Positions 12,387 to 25,645 of a stretch of 64,000 bases of DNA are shown here, in pieces. A program made the translations under genes and the position numbers. How positions within the stretch are numbered: the first letter of the stretch is position 1; each line of letters begins with the position of its first letter. Origin of the DNA: Rhytidiadelphus loreus (lineage: Eukaryota > Streptophyta > Bryopsida > Hypnales > Hylocomiaceae). The stretch covers positions 79,999,093 to 80,063,092 of the forward strand of contig OX344763.1 of NCBI GenBank assembly GCA_947034895.1, given 5' to 3'. The notes beneath the pieces were generated by a model, which did no database searches, was not told where the DNA came from, and saw nothing but the letters and a program-made list of their open reading frames with translations.

Positions 12387-14451
12387 TTGGCTCATGCTTT
12401 TGAAACGTACTCGCTGAAGTAAAGTCTATGTTGACGTAATTCAATTTCATAACTGAATATGACGATGAAGGAACGAATTTCGACTACTTTCAGACGGAGT
12501 TCTGAAGACATGAAGATATTCACAAGAGGCAGTGAACGTGACCCTCAAATCTCAATGGAGCATAGCATTGAAGGTCACACCGAATTGCAAGTGCCACATC
12601 CTCTTACTTCTTGTGAGCACTTCCATAGGTAAGTCACTTCTTCTGTTGCATTGTAATTCTTCATTTCATTACAGTTCTGACTCTTCAAAATAGTACCTTC
12701 TCCATATGTTCATAGGCAATGCATGCATTGCTTAGTGAATGGCCTCATTGCAAGATAGTGAATGTATTGCCATCAGTATCTCCGGAAGTAGTTGTACTTC
12801 TTCAAATGCTATGGCAGACCACCTCGGCATTCAACATGTGAGAAGGAAAATGAGCCACATGTCACGACAGCTACGATTTCAGTGTACGTGAAATGTATTT
12901 CTCTTTTGTTGTGGGTTCTGCAGGTTCAAACTTCAAGGACACTAGCAGCGACTTGTACTTGGGAACGTAGTCGTTGTATGACATTGTCATATACTTCCGC
13001 TGAATGAAGACACTTGGAAGTCGCACCTGCCATTTTATTAGGCAAGCCAATAGTATGCAAGCAACAACAGCGCTTCCATTGTCGACGACTCCATATTCTC
13101 AGCTATGCATGCAGACGACATACAAGGAATGGCCGCATGAAGTGCACTAACATTGTCAGGTTGCTGAACTCTTTGCCAAAGGTATGCCTATGTTAAATAC
13201 AATGAATGTATAGTGATGAGCACCTCTTCTCATGTTTCTCACAATGAAATTGAATGTATACTTGAGAGCTTCTTCTTGAAAGTGTAGTAGCATTTACTAT
13301 GTATGCAATAAACCTTTTGCAATAAATTTTCTCCTTTCTGAGAAATGAAAGTGTACACTTCGGTGGTTGCACATATGCTTTGCCATACTCATAGGGCAAT
13401 GCTTCTAAGAGATTCTTCTGTATGTTTGGAAGTTCTATGTTAGAGACAACACTTCCTATTTGTAGGAGACGTACTTGAACATGGAAGCCTGCATTTTTGG
13501 AATGGTGTCCACATGCTCACCACAACAACATTTAGTACATATTCCCATAGAATTCCACACATCTGACATGCAGGAGTTCATATGGATGCACAACACAGTA
13601 GAACAAGCATTTGCTAAACAAGTTCTCCAGCATGTCATAAAGAATGTGAAACGGAAGGTGACATCAACGCTTCTAAGTGCACTTTCATGACTCCATACTT
13701 GGAGGTTGTTGTCCAGTGACACATGTGTAGTAGCACGATGGAATGGTTTGTTAAACGTATCTTTGCATTCCCGAAACAAGTGAAATGTATGGCCGTCTGT
13801 TGAGTATGACAAAACGCATGCCTTTTACAACACATGTACACCTTAGCTTCAGTGTCATAGACAACGTCAGACAAGGTGATTAGAATCACAGAAGCATTCC
13901 CAAATTGACGTGCAGTACGTCTACTGGGATGTCATTTCGGACCATACACTTTAGTCGTCCAACATCTCATACAACACGCCTCATGCAAAAAAAATGAACG
14001 TGAAGTGATCCTTTGTTCCTCATGACATATACTAGAACGTCTTCTTGTCACGTCCAACGTCTTCGCCGATGTTGTTTGCTGCACAGGCCCCCACCAAAAA
14101 CTGCTGACAGGGCATACCATGTTGACTTTTCTTTTTGCCACATCATTTTCTGGAAATTTCCACATCATTTTTCTAGAAATAAGCGGGCTGTGACCAAATA
14201 AATTTTGGAGGCAGTCTACGCCCATGTGGCGTTGACGTGTAAGCCAACTGTTGTCCATTTTGCCAAAAAATTGACCATATTTGATATGGTGTTTCAGTGA
14301 AAACAAGGGATGTTTCTTTGGATTTCCTTGTGTTTTCGCCTCGTCAAGTTTGATGGATTTTCCTAGACATCCACAGTTCATGTGCCTAATGTCAAAGTTA
14401 GCATGTACCCATGTTTTTTGACTCGTCCAAAAAAACAAGACTTTCTTATAG
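12387..14451. other. No supported gene
   Basis: Short open frames occur on both strands, but none shows a recognisable domain or a plausible exon structure. I see nothing here that I can name. Confidence 0.3.
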
Positions 14452-14586
14452 TGGGAGTCCAAAGTCAAATGGCTAAAGTGGATGAATGCATCCGGGCCCA
14501 CTAGAGAGGCACATCGATTTCTACCTCGTCCTGTGAACAAGGAGAAATTAGCATTGTTTCTGGCTAGGGCTTGTTGGTACTTGGAG
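14452..14586 (+). CDS. Possible exon, unrecognised protein
   Basis: Open in one frame (FLPRPVNKEKLALFLARACWYLE) and ending at a good donor, GAG|GTATGG. It can be spliced in phase 0 to the open stretch beginning at 14697 after TGATAG. The joined peptide reads smoothly but matches no family I know. There is no start codon, so any 5' exons are unidentified. It may be a fragment. Confidence 0.3.
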
Positions 14587-14696
14587 GTATGGATTCTATG
14601 AATTGTTAACAATTCTCCATCTATTTTTGTTTTGGTCATTGTTCTCATAGTCATTTTCTGATTTCGAATCTACTACTGTACATTTATGTGTGATAG

Positions 14697-14938
14697 TTGG
14701 AAGAGGCGGCTTCTGAGTTGCTAGACTTTGTATTGCGAGCGGATAATATTCTTGTGAACATGTTTGTTCCAACTGAGTCGGAAACACTGAAGGAATATGT
14801 AGAGGGTTGGAGAATGAAGGTTTGGGATATTGCCTACACAAGAATGTTTAGGGGGGAAGACTCTTACAAAAAGTTAGACAACTTCAAAGATTACAAGGGG
14901 GCAATGCTTACGGTTCACCGCATCATATACAAGTATTA
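14697..14938 (+). CDS. Possible exon, unrecognised protein
   Basis: Follows a good acceptor (TGTGATAG) and reads LEEAASELLDFVLRADNILV and onward as a charged, mostly helical sequence. A donor-like site lies near 14939 and the translation after it becomes low-quality hydrophobic sequence. Function unknown. The link to the preceding exon is inferred from splice signals and a phase 0 join. Confidence 0.3.
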
Positions 14939-15137
14939 TGTACTCCTTTTTTTATGTACTTTTTGGATCCATTCACTCCTTCTGTGCATGCATAGGGACC
15001 TTGGAATGGTATTCTCGATGCCAAGACTACAAAACTCAGGGCTTGAGTCTTGCGACATGGGTTGTCTGTTGATAGTGATTTTCATTTATATTCCAATTTT
15101 TTTTCTTCCCATTCTTGGATCTTGCAATTTTACTTAA

Positions 15138-16028
15138 GAGTACGTGGTCCTCTTATTTACTAAATCCAATGTCAGGACTTCAAATTGGTGTGATTAATTG
15201 AGCAACATTCTTAACTGACATGTTCCATCATTGTCAAAGGCCATATTCATTAAATTGAGACAATGTGGATTCTCATTTTAATCATCTTCCTAAATTTAGT
15301 ATGTAGAAGAGTCCATTAAATTGAGACAATTCAAAAAATTGAGACCATAAACTGCTTGAAGAATAAAGAATTTGTACAAGTATAAGAAATTGGAGGAAAA
15401 AAATAGTAGTGAAGGACGTTGAAAGGAGGGATTTTGGATGGGAAACTAGAACCATTTATAATAAGTGCTTAACTAAAATATCTAAGTAAATAGTTTGACA
15501 TATAGTGAGGTAGAGATTTTTGAAATCATCCATGATAGAATACATTTGTACACCTAGCCTGATCAAAAACTACAATGTCAAAGTAAAGAATTTGACATAT
15601 GCTTAGATAGAGAAGTTCATAATTACTTTGTATAGAAAACATTAGTACTCATCGTGTTCCAAAACAAATGTCATAGACAATAGAATTCCAATGAAGAACT
15701 TACAAAATACACAGTACCATATAAGAAATATAAATATAAATATATTATATTATACAACATCTATAACATCAAATTCTAAAATAATTTAAAAAAGAACAAA
15801 ACAATGAACTAAAAGAATAAAAAAACTAAATCTATTTCATCTTCTCCACCTATTTTTCTCTAACAACTTTTTATTATATTTCTTTGTACCCTAATCAAAG
15901 AAATTATCCATATTTACAACTCTTTATAATTTATTTTTTTCCATATTTTTTTGTCATCCTTCCTACAGTTAAGAAAATAACGTACAAACTCGCAAAACTC
16001 CTAATGATTTCCTATGCCTACAAATAAT
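15138..16028. other. AT-rich non-coding stretch
   Basis: No gene seen. It may include the 3' flank of the minus-strand DUF7869-type gene. Confidence 0.4.
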
Positions 16029-16034
16029 TCATCT

Positions 16035-18884
16035 TCACTCTGAAGATACATTATTGCTTTCACCAGATACATATGCATCCACCGATGTCTGGATGATAGC
16101 AATTTGTGTTTTGGGAATTCTAACTCTTGGATCAGAAGTGCCTTCTTTGAAGCGTGGCTTCCAAGCAGTCAGTATGCAGTCAGTATGCATCCAACTCGAA
16201 AAGATAGCCTTATCCTCGCACCAAGAATTCCCTTGTTTTGTGTCCCACCCAGCATATGTTTCTTCATTGGTGTGGTGAAAAGACGTAGGTGTCCAATATT
16301 GAAGTTGAATCGAATTGACATGACTTGGATTTGGATTTGGATTTGTTAGAGCCCGAGCAAGCCAAAATGGACGGAGGTCACCGTCAGCGGGGCGCACAAC
16401 AACTAAGTAACCTGCATATACATCACGGCCAACACGAAATGAAGGAGGTGGACGATCACGCCTACGACCAACAAAAGGTGCATCTTCTGCAAACTCCTCA
16501 CGTATTGTGCCATCAGCTAGGTATTGGTCTTCCACCTCATCGGCAATTCGAGAATTTGGCCAAAATCCATCACGCAATGTCTCACGCACCACAAGTGGAG
16601 CATTGAGAGCACTTCTCACACCCTCCCAATATTTCCACACCGGCTCATTCTTCCTCCTAAATTCTCCAGATAAGTCTTGATTGCCCATTGCCCCCCACAA
16701 TGGAATGTACCCATCTAAACCCTTGCAAATTTCATCAAAGCAACACATTTGTTGCGGTACCAAAGGTAGAGGACTACCCCTTGGTACTTTAGGGTGCCCA
16801 TCTATTGTCTCCTTCCATAAGCGAATTCCCCCACCCTCTTTCAGCAACCAATCGACATCGATACAAAGGATCTTGTACTGCATCAATGGCCACCCATTGG
16901 AATCCTTATAAAACTTGAATTGCTGCGCTTGCGAATGACCCTGTAGAGAATCATCGCCTGTATGCAAGTACCCTTCCACAAATCTCTTAAAATCTGGAAC
17001 CTCTTCGATGAGATGAGGAATCACGGGTTGAGTTTCACAATCCATGAAGGACTTCATCAACCTTGGAAGCGTGGGGTAGTCATTCGTCTTCAATTTGGTG
17101 CTCCAATGACCAAATAGAGCATCAATGTCTTCATGAGTGTGTCCAACAATGAGGAAATTAATGTATATCTCTCAAAAAATAGCTCTATAGACAAGGAGAG
17201 AACATAACGCAAAAACCCACCGATTCTTGTTGTCGCCAGAGGCATTGTCAAGCTGAAGAGTCAATGTTGGAGGAAGAGGTTGAGCTTCCACCAACACTTC
17301 AGGGGGGGACCCGAGGGAGTCCGTACAAATCTCTGAGCCTATTAACAAAGCTTCTGTTAGTTCTGAACGCTCTCCTCCTACAAACAATTGACGAGATGAA
17401 TGCTTCGGTTGTGACTCTAGATCTCGCAATAATTTTGCAATGGACCCAATAGTATGATTGGAGTCTGTTGGAAAGATGTCCAAGCCATAGTGTGCATATC
17501 GCACATCTCCATGACCATGAGCAATCATTCCTGTAACAGTGACAGGCATCTTCATGAAAGAATCATTTCCCTTACTCTTATGAGAGTAATGAGGAGAAGC
17601 AGTCTTGGAGTGATCCATCTTGTCATGGATTATAGTCAGAACCTTGTCAGGATACATCTCAGACATTGAACGGTTTCCATAGTACAAGTCCCTATGCGCC
17701 TTCTGTCCCGATAGGTGCACTCTCAATTTGTTAGACCACACGTCTTGCGCTCGTGAACGTGGAGTGCAAGCACTCTTGAGTTGCCTATATCTATCGCAGG
17801 TTCCACAACGAGAAAAACTATCTCCTCTAGACTTTGGAGCATACTCTGGAAAAGATTGACGACGTATGTTGCTCAATCCACTAGTCGAAATATGTTGCAA
17901 TTGAAGTGAAGAATTGACATTGTTGATCTGTGGCAACTTATCCTTCCAACGAAATGTAGACGGTAGGACCATGGAGGGGACTTTCTCTCCAGACTCAAGG
18001 GTCCTCGATTTGTGGGGCATTGTGTTCGCTTCATTTTCCACTAATAATCGAAGAGTTGCAGTGGCTTGCAAAGTATGTGTTCGAGGCTTCTTCATTCCAA
18101 GGTTGCCATGAGGCTCCGGTTTTTGGTCATCTTTTGCCATCTTCTTGTATCTATAAAAGGTAGCCTTCGATACTCCATGGATGGCGCACCAAGCAACTGA
18201 ACAAATTTCATGGTTTGCCAAGGTGATCATGTCCCTTCCATTGGAATCGGTGTGGGTTTGCTTGTGCACGTCAAGCAGACGAGACTTGCGCTAGAACACT
18301 CCACCATCAATATGAAGTAGAGACCGAACGGCTTGAATCTGACCACGTGGAAATGGTTGCAAGCAATTCTTTTGGCAACATTTCATACTAGAAACATCAT
18401 CAATTGCTTGCTCTGTGAGGAGGGCTTCTTTCTTCGGGAGATTGGTACGCTCAATCCTTTCACGTGAGCTTTCATAGGAACGAACTCTAGTTCGTACACG
18501 TTGCCTCGAACCACTTGAAGAGACTGCAGTATTGAAGAGATGCGTTTGCTCGTGATCATATAAGCTGGCACCATTAAGGTAGACTCTGGAAATGTGCCAG
18601 GAGTGCATGGACCACATCCACTCCGATGGAACTTCTGCCTCACACAAAGACTCTGCAATTTGAATTGCAACCCGGTCATCACCAAGTGGTTGTCCGTCCA
18701 TGTCAATAACGAGATCTGCATCAACACTATGACAAATTCCTTTTGCCACCTCTACCCCCTCTTCATTTCTGAGTGTGACGCATTTGGTATACCAAGAAGG
18801 TCGAGGAAATCCCTCGCAGGCTGTGACACCCGGTGGCAAAGTTGGCACTGGAACGGTAAACTCATTGGCATCTGAAGTATCCAT
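16035..18884 (-). pseudogene. DUF7869-type protein, probable DDE/RNase H-fold transposase
   Basis: One frame of 950 codons runs from ATG 18884 to 16035, broken only by TAG 18291-18293 and TGA 17172-17174. Visible features in order: a Cys pair region (MKCCQKNCLQPFPRGQIQAV), a helix-turn-helix-like piece (GVSKATFYRYKKMAKDD), a CGTC pair, then IIHDKMDHSK, LQLDNASGDNKNRW and FLIVGHTHEDIDALFG. The last two are the signature of the DUF7869 family found in repeated genes of many eukaryotes. The three acidic sites (DKMD, QLDN, HEDID) could form a DDE/DDD triad; this is inference. The C-terminal part (VGRDVYAGYLVVVRPADG) resembles a chromatin-reader-like tail and is uncertain. The second stop falls inside the conserved block. 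The start region faces a palindrome array, and a degenerate palindrome covers the 3' end near 16029-16049. Confidence 0.7.
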
Positions 18885-18925
18885 TCTGCGCGAGAAAGAA
18901 CACCAATTAATTAATACTATTGTGA

Positions 18926-18946
18926 GTATCCTCGAGTCGAGGATAA
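18926..18946. repeat. 21-bp palindrome, 42 bp upstream of the DUF7869-type start
   Basis: GTATCCTCG-AGT-CGAGGATAA, one base off the consensus. It is the nearest copy to the start codon. Confidence 0.85.
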
Positions 18947-19269
18947 TAAATAAGTAGGATATATTGACAAAACTAGAAGCAAAGACAACTCCAGTGGAGG
19001 GTAAAATTGTAAACCATTTTCTGATAATTTATAATAATCCATCCACCTAGACCAAAGAAGTGGATTTGCAACTAATTAGAGCACCAGAAACAGAAAACAG
19101 AATTTAATTAATTAATTTACCAAATTCTCTAGAGAGATATTATGCATTCCCACACACATCATTAGAGTGTCACAGTGATTATGTATATTGAACTGTATAT
19201 ATCATCACAAATGTCAATGAATGTCTACATTGTCTATGGTTATCATTCACATTCTATGTATGTGTGCGA

Positions 19270-19490
19270 TTATCCTCGACTCGAGGATAATCTCACACGT
19301 GCATGGGTATTATCCTCGGCTCGAGGATAATCACACACGCGCATGGGTATTATCCTCGGCTCGAGGATAATCACACGCACGCATGGGTATTATCCTCGGA
19401 TCGAGGATAGTCACACGCGCGCATGGGTATTATCCTCGGATCGAGGATAGTCACACGCGCGCATGGGTATTATCCTCGGATCGAGGATAG
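19270..19490. repeat. Tandem array of six 21-bp palindromes, 40-bp period
   Basis: Palindromes start at 19270, 19310, 19350, 19390, 19430 and 19470, an exact 40-bp period. Each is separated by a 19-bp spacer containing CACACGCGCGCATGGG or a close variant. Centre triplets change (ACT, GCT, GCT, GAT, GAT, GAT) while the arms stay symmetrical. It sits about 390-610 bp upstream of the minus-strand DUF7869-type gene. A role as transposase- or ParB-binding array is inferred. Confidence 0.9.
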
Positions 19491-19548
19491 TCACACGCGA
19501 GTGTGTGATTATCTATGCATGTTTGTGATTATCCATGCATGTTTGTGA

Positions 19549-19569
19549 TTATCCTCGAGACGAGGATAA
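19549..19569. repeat. 21-bp palindrome beyond the array
   Basis: TTATCCTCG-AGA-CGAGGATAA. Two decayed half-copies (GTGATTATC ... ATGCATG) precede it at 19505-19540. Confidence 0.85.
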
Positions 19570-22177
19570 TTTCCTTGCATGTATGTGATAGACAAATATA
19601 TAGTTCCGATATTTACGGTGCGAAAGTCGGTTGTTCATTCTCGAACATAACATACGAAGGACAACATTTTAGTTGTGACACCAGAATTCTCAATACTCCA
19701 AGAATCGCAGGACTACATAATACTACATGTACCTTTGCTTTACACTGAGGAGCAAGAGCAGGAATCTAGCATTCAGTGAGAAGGGAAGACGGGAAATAGA
19801 GCAACTTACGATAACCCGTGCGAAACTGAGCCACCTAGTCACATATACTTGTAAATGAAATGCAAAAACATAAGTTCAAAGCCTGTGTGGTAGCAATGTC
19901 TGCACGAGGACGAGGAGGAGGGAAAACTGGAAAACACGAGAGTGGAAATGAGGTGCTCGAGGAAGAGAAAAGATGCACACACTGGCGGGAGAATATGAGC
20001 GGGAAATACAACGGCATTTGAATTCTTCATGGTTTTCAGAACGTAGGGGAGAAGTACCTCCTCGGATTTGGGGGCCGTTGACATTCTCATCCCCCAAATA
20101 ATGACAATGATCTGGAATGAGAAGGAGATTTTCATGAATAGAAATGGGATCTCATATAGGCGATCTTTTTATGAATCTCATAGGGGCATTTTTAGTTTGT
20201 GGAATTTTGGCAGTCCCCTTTTCTCGTAAAATGTAGAAATATTCTTTGAAATTACAGCGGAATTTCGGATTTGGCAAATATGGCAATTCTACATCACCCA
20301 CCAACCAACCTTTTTGTTTAAATAGTTAATTCTAATGTCTGATTTAGATGAATGTTTACGGGAAGTAACCACACTAATTTGGCACATGCTAGGTCCAATG
20401 TGTATTGGCTATAAATAGAATTGTACATAATGTAAGCTTTCAATAGGGAATGAAGTTGGGACTTTAGGGTTTAGGCAACCCGGGAGGGTGGGAGGGACAT
20501 CCCTAAACAGGGCCTTTCCTAAGCTTTTTATATGAAAAAATCCCTGACTAAACAAGACAAGTAAAGTTCCTAACCAAAATAGAGGCCCCTCATATCAGGT
20601 TGAAGACATCAATCAAAACATCACATCAAGAAGACTTTTATAGAAGATAAAAGAAGTATATAATCATTCTCAAATCAAGATCAAATCAAGATCTATGATG
20701 GTACAACTTTCAACAAAGTGTACTATCCAGCAAAGTGCAAAATGCAATGTCCAGCAAAGTGCAATGTCAAATCACTATAGATTACTTTTATAATCCAAAT
20801 GCTAAAAATCTAAATCCTTAGCTATCAGGATTCAGCACCCAGTTAACCAATAATAATCTGCCAAAAACTTTGGAAAGAGCCTTGCAACAGGTAAGAAACT
20901 CCAAGAGGCTGTGAACCTCACCTGCACCCATGCAATCCAACAAACAAGTAGTCAGTTAGAGAACGTATGTCAGATGTCTTCAGTCCACAGCAGCGTGTTA
21001 TAGCAATCGCAAGAAGTACAAATACCAAGCAAAAAACTCAAAACTTCACATAAGAGACTGGCAGACAAATCATAGTCCCACAAACAAGACAGGACATGAT
21101 ATCTAGAAGCAACACAAATCAAATCAAATCAAAAGGGACCTGAGTAGTCCCACATATTGCCAAAGAAAAACATAAACATGCTAATCACAGAGGACCTGAG
21201 AAGATGCCATCTGTGCCTTCCTCACTCCAAAAACTCCTTAACACTTCTTCCTCCAAAGCAACAACAGATTGTAAACCAAAGTGAATATTTTCACCAATGG
21301 TTTGAGCTACTTATATACTGCAAGCTCTCATTTAGGGCATGGTGCATCCATATGAGCTTTAACATCCAAAAAAGAGAGGGAGATTTTTTCATCCAGGCCC
21401 ACTTGAGCTAAACAGCTCTTCTTGGAAGATTCAAATTTATGCTTTTATGACTAAAGAGGGGGGAAAAAACCAAATTCAAATAAGGTCCACTTGAATTAGT
21501 AACTTCCCTCTAGAAATTCCATAAAACACCACCGTCATGGCTAATTAATGAGCCATCACAGAGCGGTGCAAAAAAGTTACTGGCTTTAACAAAGTTGGTT
21601 TGCCCACCACTTTGGCCATTAGTAACATGTATAGGGGACAAGTTAGGCCACCTAGACTTGTACTAATTTAGACACCAAACTCCAATCATAGTTCCATTCC
21701 TCTAATGATTAGACTTGGTACTAAGTTTAAACAAATTTTTCCTACTTATTGTAACTGCCAAAGCTAGAAACAACATGTGATGTTACAAATTCTTTTAAAT
21801 AAATTTAGAGAATTTTTCCAAAGGAATTCCTATTAGTCTCCAAAGCTATTTGAAGATAAGCCTTCTAATACATCAAGATTAGTGGCTACATTTGCCTAAA
21901 GCATTATTTCAATTGAGAGGAAAAAGAAGGGTGGGAGGGAGGGGCAAATAAAAGCATACAACCAGAGCTTGATTAACTTTATCCAAAGTTTTTTGAACCA
22001 TCAAGTCTGTTTAGAAAAAATGTTTACAGTGAAAGATTAAATGGTTTTAAAAAATAGAAAACCAAAAAACTTTTACTAATAACAACCATGAACACACAAC
22101 TTTCATGATTGTAATCACTTATAAAGGAGTTATTTAAATCCTACCTTTATATTTCAAAAAATGAAATGCAACTAGAC

Positions 22178-22217
22178 TTAGGGTTTAGGGTTTAGGGTTT
22201 AGGGTTTAGGGTTTAGG
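22178..22217. repeat. Interstitial telomeric repeat (TTTAGGG)n
   Basis: About five and a half TTTAGGG units with a decayed unit some 25 bp downstream. This is the Arabidopsis-type plant telomere sequence. Its internal position points to an old repair event or an insertion. Confidence 0.85.
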
Positions 22218-23852
22218 CTTCACTGTTGACACTTTAGGGTTTAAGGTTTAGGAGCAACAACAAAGTCTTTAACAAATGTAAATTATATGTTCACGAATTC
22301 AGTGTTAATTGAATTTAGTCACGAATATGTTCACGATTGTATGTTTACAAATATTCATACGAATTCATTTTCATTTTGCAAATTATATGACAATTCATAT
22401 TTTTTTCTTCAATTCCAATATCCAAAAACTGAAGGATGTTTCTTATTTAAAATTTATTTTGAACTTCAAATTTTTGAAATTAAAGCGTGACAATTAAACA
22501 TAATGCTCCTTATTTTGAATGTTATTAGTTTCAGTTAACCCTTCAACGTCAAAGGGGTCATACTCAAAATCATCCTTTTGTATTACCGTGTGAATCATTG
22601 GTCAAAAAAATAGCAAAACCACCTATTGAAAGTCAAAGTACAGTAGGAGATCTTTTCTTTCCAAACCCAATTCCAAGGATTAATAGTTGCACTTTCGTCA
22701 TACACCCAAAGATTCCTTGTCATCCATGCAATGACTCCCTAAATTGTAAAAAAATACTATACTCTACAAGTTCTAGAAATTCTTTTATTACATCTTGTGT
22801 ACTTAAAACACATAATTATTCAAAAAGTGCAAGTTACGTTGAATGAAAGGCATATTTTCTAACTACTATAAACAATTTTGAGTGCTATACTTTTATAATT
22901 TTGTCATTATAAATTTTCAATAAACAAAATATTATATTGAAGTAATTCTTAATAATTTTAACATTGAATGAAGAAGTAAAACAAGCGAAGCGTACGTTGT
23001 ACTTTAAAAACTAAAATCAATGCCCAACAATCATAAACTTTTAATGAAGAGGGTCAAGTGCAAAAAATGGAGAAGTTTATTTTTTTCTTCATTCCACCCT
23101 AAACCCTATTCCATGAATTCAAAAATAATAGTTCTTTAAACTACAAAACATGAATATTTAATTTTAATGTTTTGCTGTGAAGTACCAAACAAATGGCACC
23201 AAATTTATTCACACTAGAATCATAAATTCAACTTCAAAATATTTTCAAATTCTACATTTTATTTCTTGTCTCATTTAATGGTTGTTCCATACCTTTTTAA
23301 ATGTTAAATCTTTAAAAATGGTGTTTGGACCTTTATGGGTAAGAATCATATGAACAGTAACAGTTCTTTATAATTTAAAAAAAAACAAATTGTAAAAAGC
23401 AAATAGTTTATTACTTTATTATTCTTTTATTCGTGACAATACTTTAGAAGTCTAGCAAAATCTACTAAACTTTGTATTTCATATAAAATTTTAGTATATC
23501 GAATGTTCCAAATGTAACGTAAGCTTGGAATAAGGTATGGAATTTCGGAATTGCGTTCCAGAGTATAAGTTCTAAAGATGCACGATTCATTTGAAACTTA
23601 AAGTGACTTCCAAGAAGCTCAAAAAACACGTTGGTCATTTAGAGGCTTAGATACACAACAAATTAGAAATACTATTGATTAAATTCTAGTCAAATTTGTT
23701 TAAATTAGAAAATATGGAAAACCTCAATGGATATGAAATTTTTTATAGATTCTTATGGTAAGAAAAATTATTCCTTAAATGAAGAAGCCTAAAAGGAATG
23801 AATTATCCCATCATGTGGTTTCTTTACCTTCCTTAATTCCTAAACTACTCAA

Positions 23853-24391
23853 TGAATGACAAAAAATCTTGACGTATAGGACACAAATGTAATTATTCAT
23901 CATCCAAAATTTAGGGTGACAAGGAAAGATCATCTACAGTAGTTTGTCTTTCAATTAGTATTTTTCCATTTTTATATGCCAACAATTCACATGGTGACAA
24001 AACAAATGATTTCCATGATAATCGGCCTTGCATTCAAGTGTTTATTTTTTTTAATAGCAACATTTAGAGAGCCCAAATGTCATGGGGTATAATTTTGTGG
24101 TTGAATTTTCAATTCTTCCAAATCAAATGCTACTTCTTTGAAAAATAGGAACCTACAAAAACTTAATTGGATGAAGTTCTCTTACATTCCCTACACCATA
24201 CATAACGCCAAGGCCATTTTCTGGTCGATGAATGACAAAAATCTCTCTGTGTAGGACAGAAATGCAACTATTTATCCTCCAAAATTTGAGTGGAAAGGAA
24301 AGATCATCTAGAATAGTTCGTCTTCTAATAAGAACATTACCTTTTTTTTAAGCCAACAATTCACGCGGTGACAAAATGGATGATTTCCACG
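23853..24391. repeat. Imperfect direct duplication (two ~165-bp copies)
   Basis: Copies at 23853-24017 and 24227-24391 share GAATGACAAAAA, GGAAAGATCATCTA and GCCAACAATTCACRYGGTGAC in order. Function unknown. Confidence 0.6.
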
Positions 24392-24549
24392 TTGACCCAC
24401 CCATCATTTGTTCAAGGGTTCAAAACACATAATTATGTGTATAGGACTTGAAGCTTAGAAGAAGCAAGTTTTGGGGAGGTAGGGTTGGCGACATACATTC
24501 GGCAAAGTAGATTCCGGGAAGTTACGAAGCTTGGTGATGTAGGTTCGAA

Positions 24550-24765
24550 GAGGCTGGAAGTTTGGGAAAGTAGGTTCGGGGAGGCAAAAAGGTTAGGGAA
24601 GTAGGTTCAGGAAGGCCCACGACAATTGGGAAGTAGGTTCGGCAAGGCCCAAAGCTTCGGAAGTAGGTTTAGAGAGGCCCAAAGCTGGGGAAGTAGGTTT
24701 GGGCAAGGCCCAAAGCTCAGCAGTAGGTTCGGAGAGGCCCAAAGCTGGGGAAGTAGGTTCGGTCC
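24550..24765. repeat. Minisatellite, ~31-bp unit
   Basis: Repeats of AGGCCCAAAGCTGGGGAAG followed by TAGGTTCGG, about six to seven degenerate units. Open frames across it on both strands are products of the repeat. Confidence 0.65.
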
Positions 24766-24889
24766 GTTGTCCCTCCCCACCAACGCGAGGCTTCCGACTG
24801 TTGTGCGCGTTTTTGTTTTTCCAGTCTTCTTTGTTTTTCCAATTTCTGTGTGCGTGTTTTTTCTCCAGCTTCAGCGCTAGTGTGTTCTC

Positions 24890-25170
24890 AACGCGGGTGT
24901 TTGTGGGGTTTGGTTGCAGCGCAAGTGTGTGTGGGGGGTTGATTGCAGCACGAGTGGGGTTTTCGTTGCAGTGCAAGTGGGGGGGGGTTGCAGTGCGAGT
25001 GGGGGGTTTTTGTAGTGCGAGTGGGGGGTTGATTGTAGCGCGAGTGGAGGGTGCTTCATTGCAGCGCGAGTGGGGGTGCTTGGTTGCAGCGCGGGTGTGT
25101 GCGGGTTTGGTTGCAGCGCGGGGTGCGTGTGTCGTTGCTGCGCGGGGTGGCGGAGCGAGGGGTGGTTGCA
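24890..25170. repeat. Degenerate GC-rich minisatellite, ~32-bp unit
   Basis: Repeats of GGTTGCAGCGCGAGTGGGGG with variants. It gives long spurious frames in several registers. Confidence 0.6.
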
Positions 25171-25645
25171 GCGCGGATGTGGTTGAAGGCTACTTTTTTT
25201 ATTTGTTGTAAGTAACATTCAATCTTTGAATTGCAAGTTTTCAGCTCTGCATTGTTGAGCTGTGCACACTTGCTTGCTTTGTAGTGCTGCAAAAGTCAGT
25301 GGCATAGTTTCTAGAATTTCGGTTTGAAATTTTCGTTCATTTGTTCTTGAATTAGGGTTTCCGCACGATCCACTACATGTAGAAGTGTTGAATTTTTCTT
25401 GAGGCAATCAATAATCTCCTGCAGGAAATGTGCAGGATGTGAGGAAGTCTTCACTTCGTCTGTCTTTTTGATTCTACCATTGCTGTTTGTTTGAATGCGT
25501 GATATCATATTTGTTTGTGAGCATGTTCTAATTGAATCTGCACTGTATTCTATGTTTGTATTTTGCATGTACACAGCTGATTAGTATTAGAAATAGGGTT
25601 TTTGTCGAAAAGCTCTTCAGTTATTACTCTGTGAACAACAAAAAA

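Larger units (their letters stand above)
19570..24539. other. Long AT-rich stretch without supported genes
   Basis: No domain-bearing frame was found. It holds an interstitial telomeric repeat near 22178 and an imperfect direct duplication of about 165 bp (23853-24017 with 24227-24391). The remainder is unremarkable. Confidence 0.4.

Noticed and set aside
12792..14654. Frames such as 13456-13812 (-) and 13932-14654 (-)
   Set aside because: No domain, no homologous copy in the window, irregular composition; the larger one lies partly antisense to a better exon candidate.
19270..19490. Looks like a CRISPR array (regular repeats with spacers)
   Set aside because: Spacers are nearly identical to each other, repeats are perfect palindromes, there are no cas genes, and the setting is eukaryotic.
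22178..22217. A chromosome end
   Set aside because: Only five to six units, with ordinary sequence on both sides.
24590..25290. Several open frames of 80-170 codons on both strands
   Set aside because: They are produced by GC-rich tandem repeats and give low-complexity peptides.
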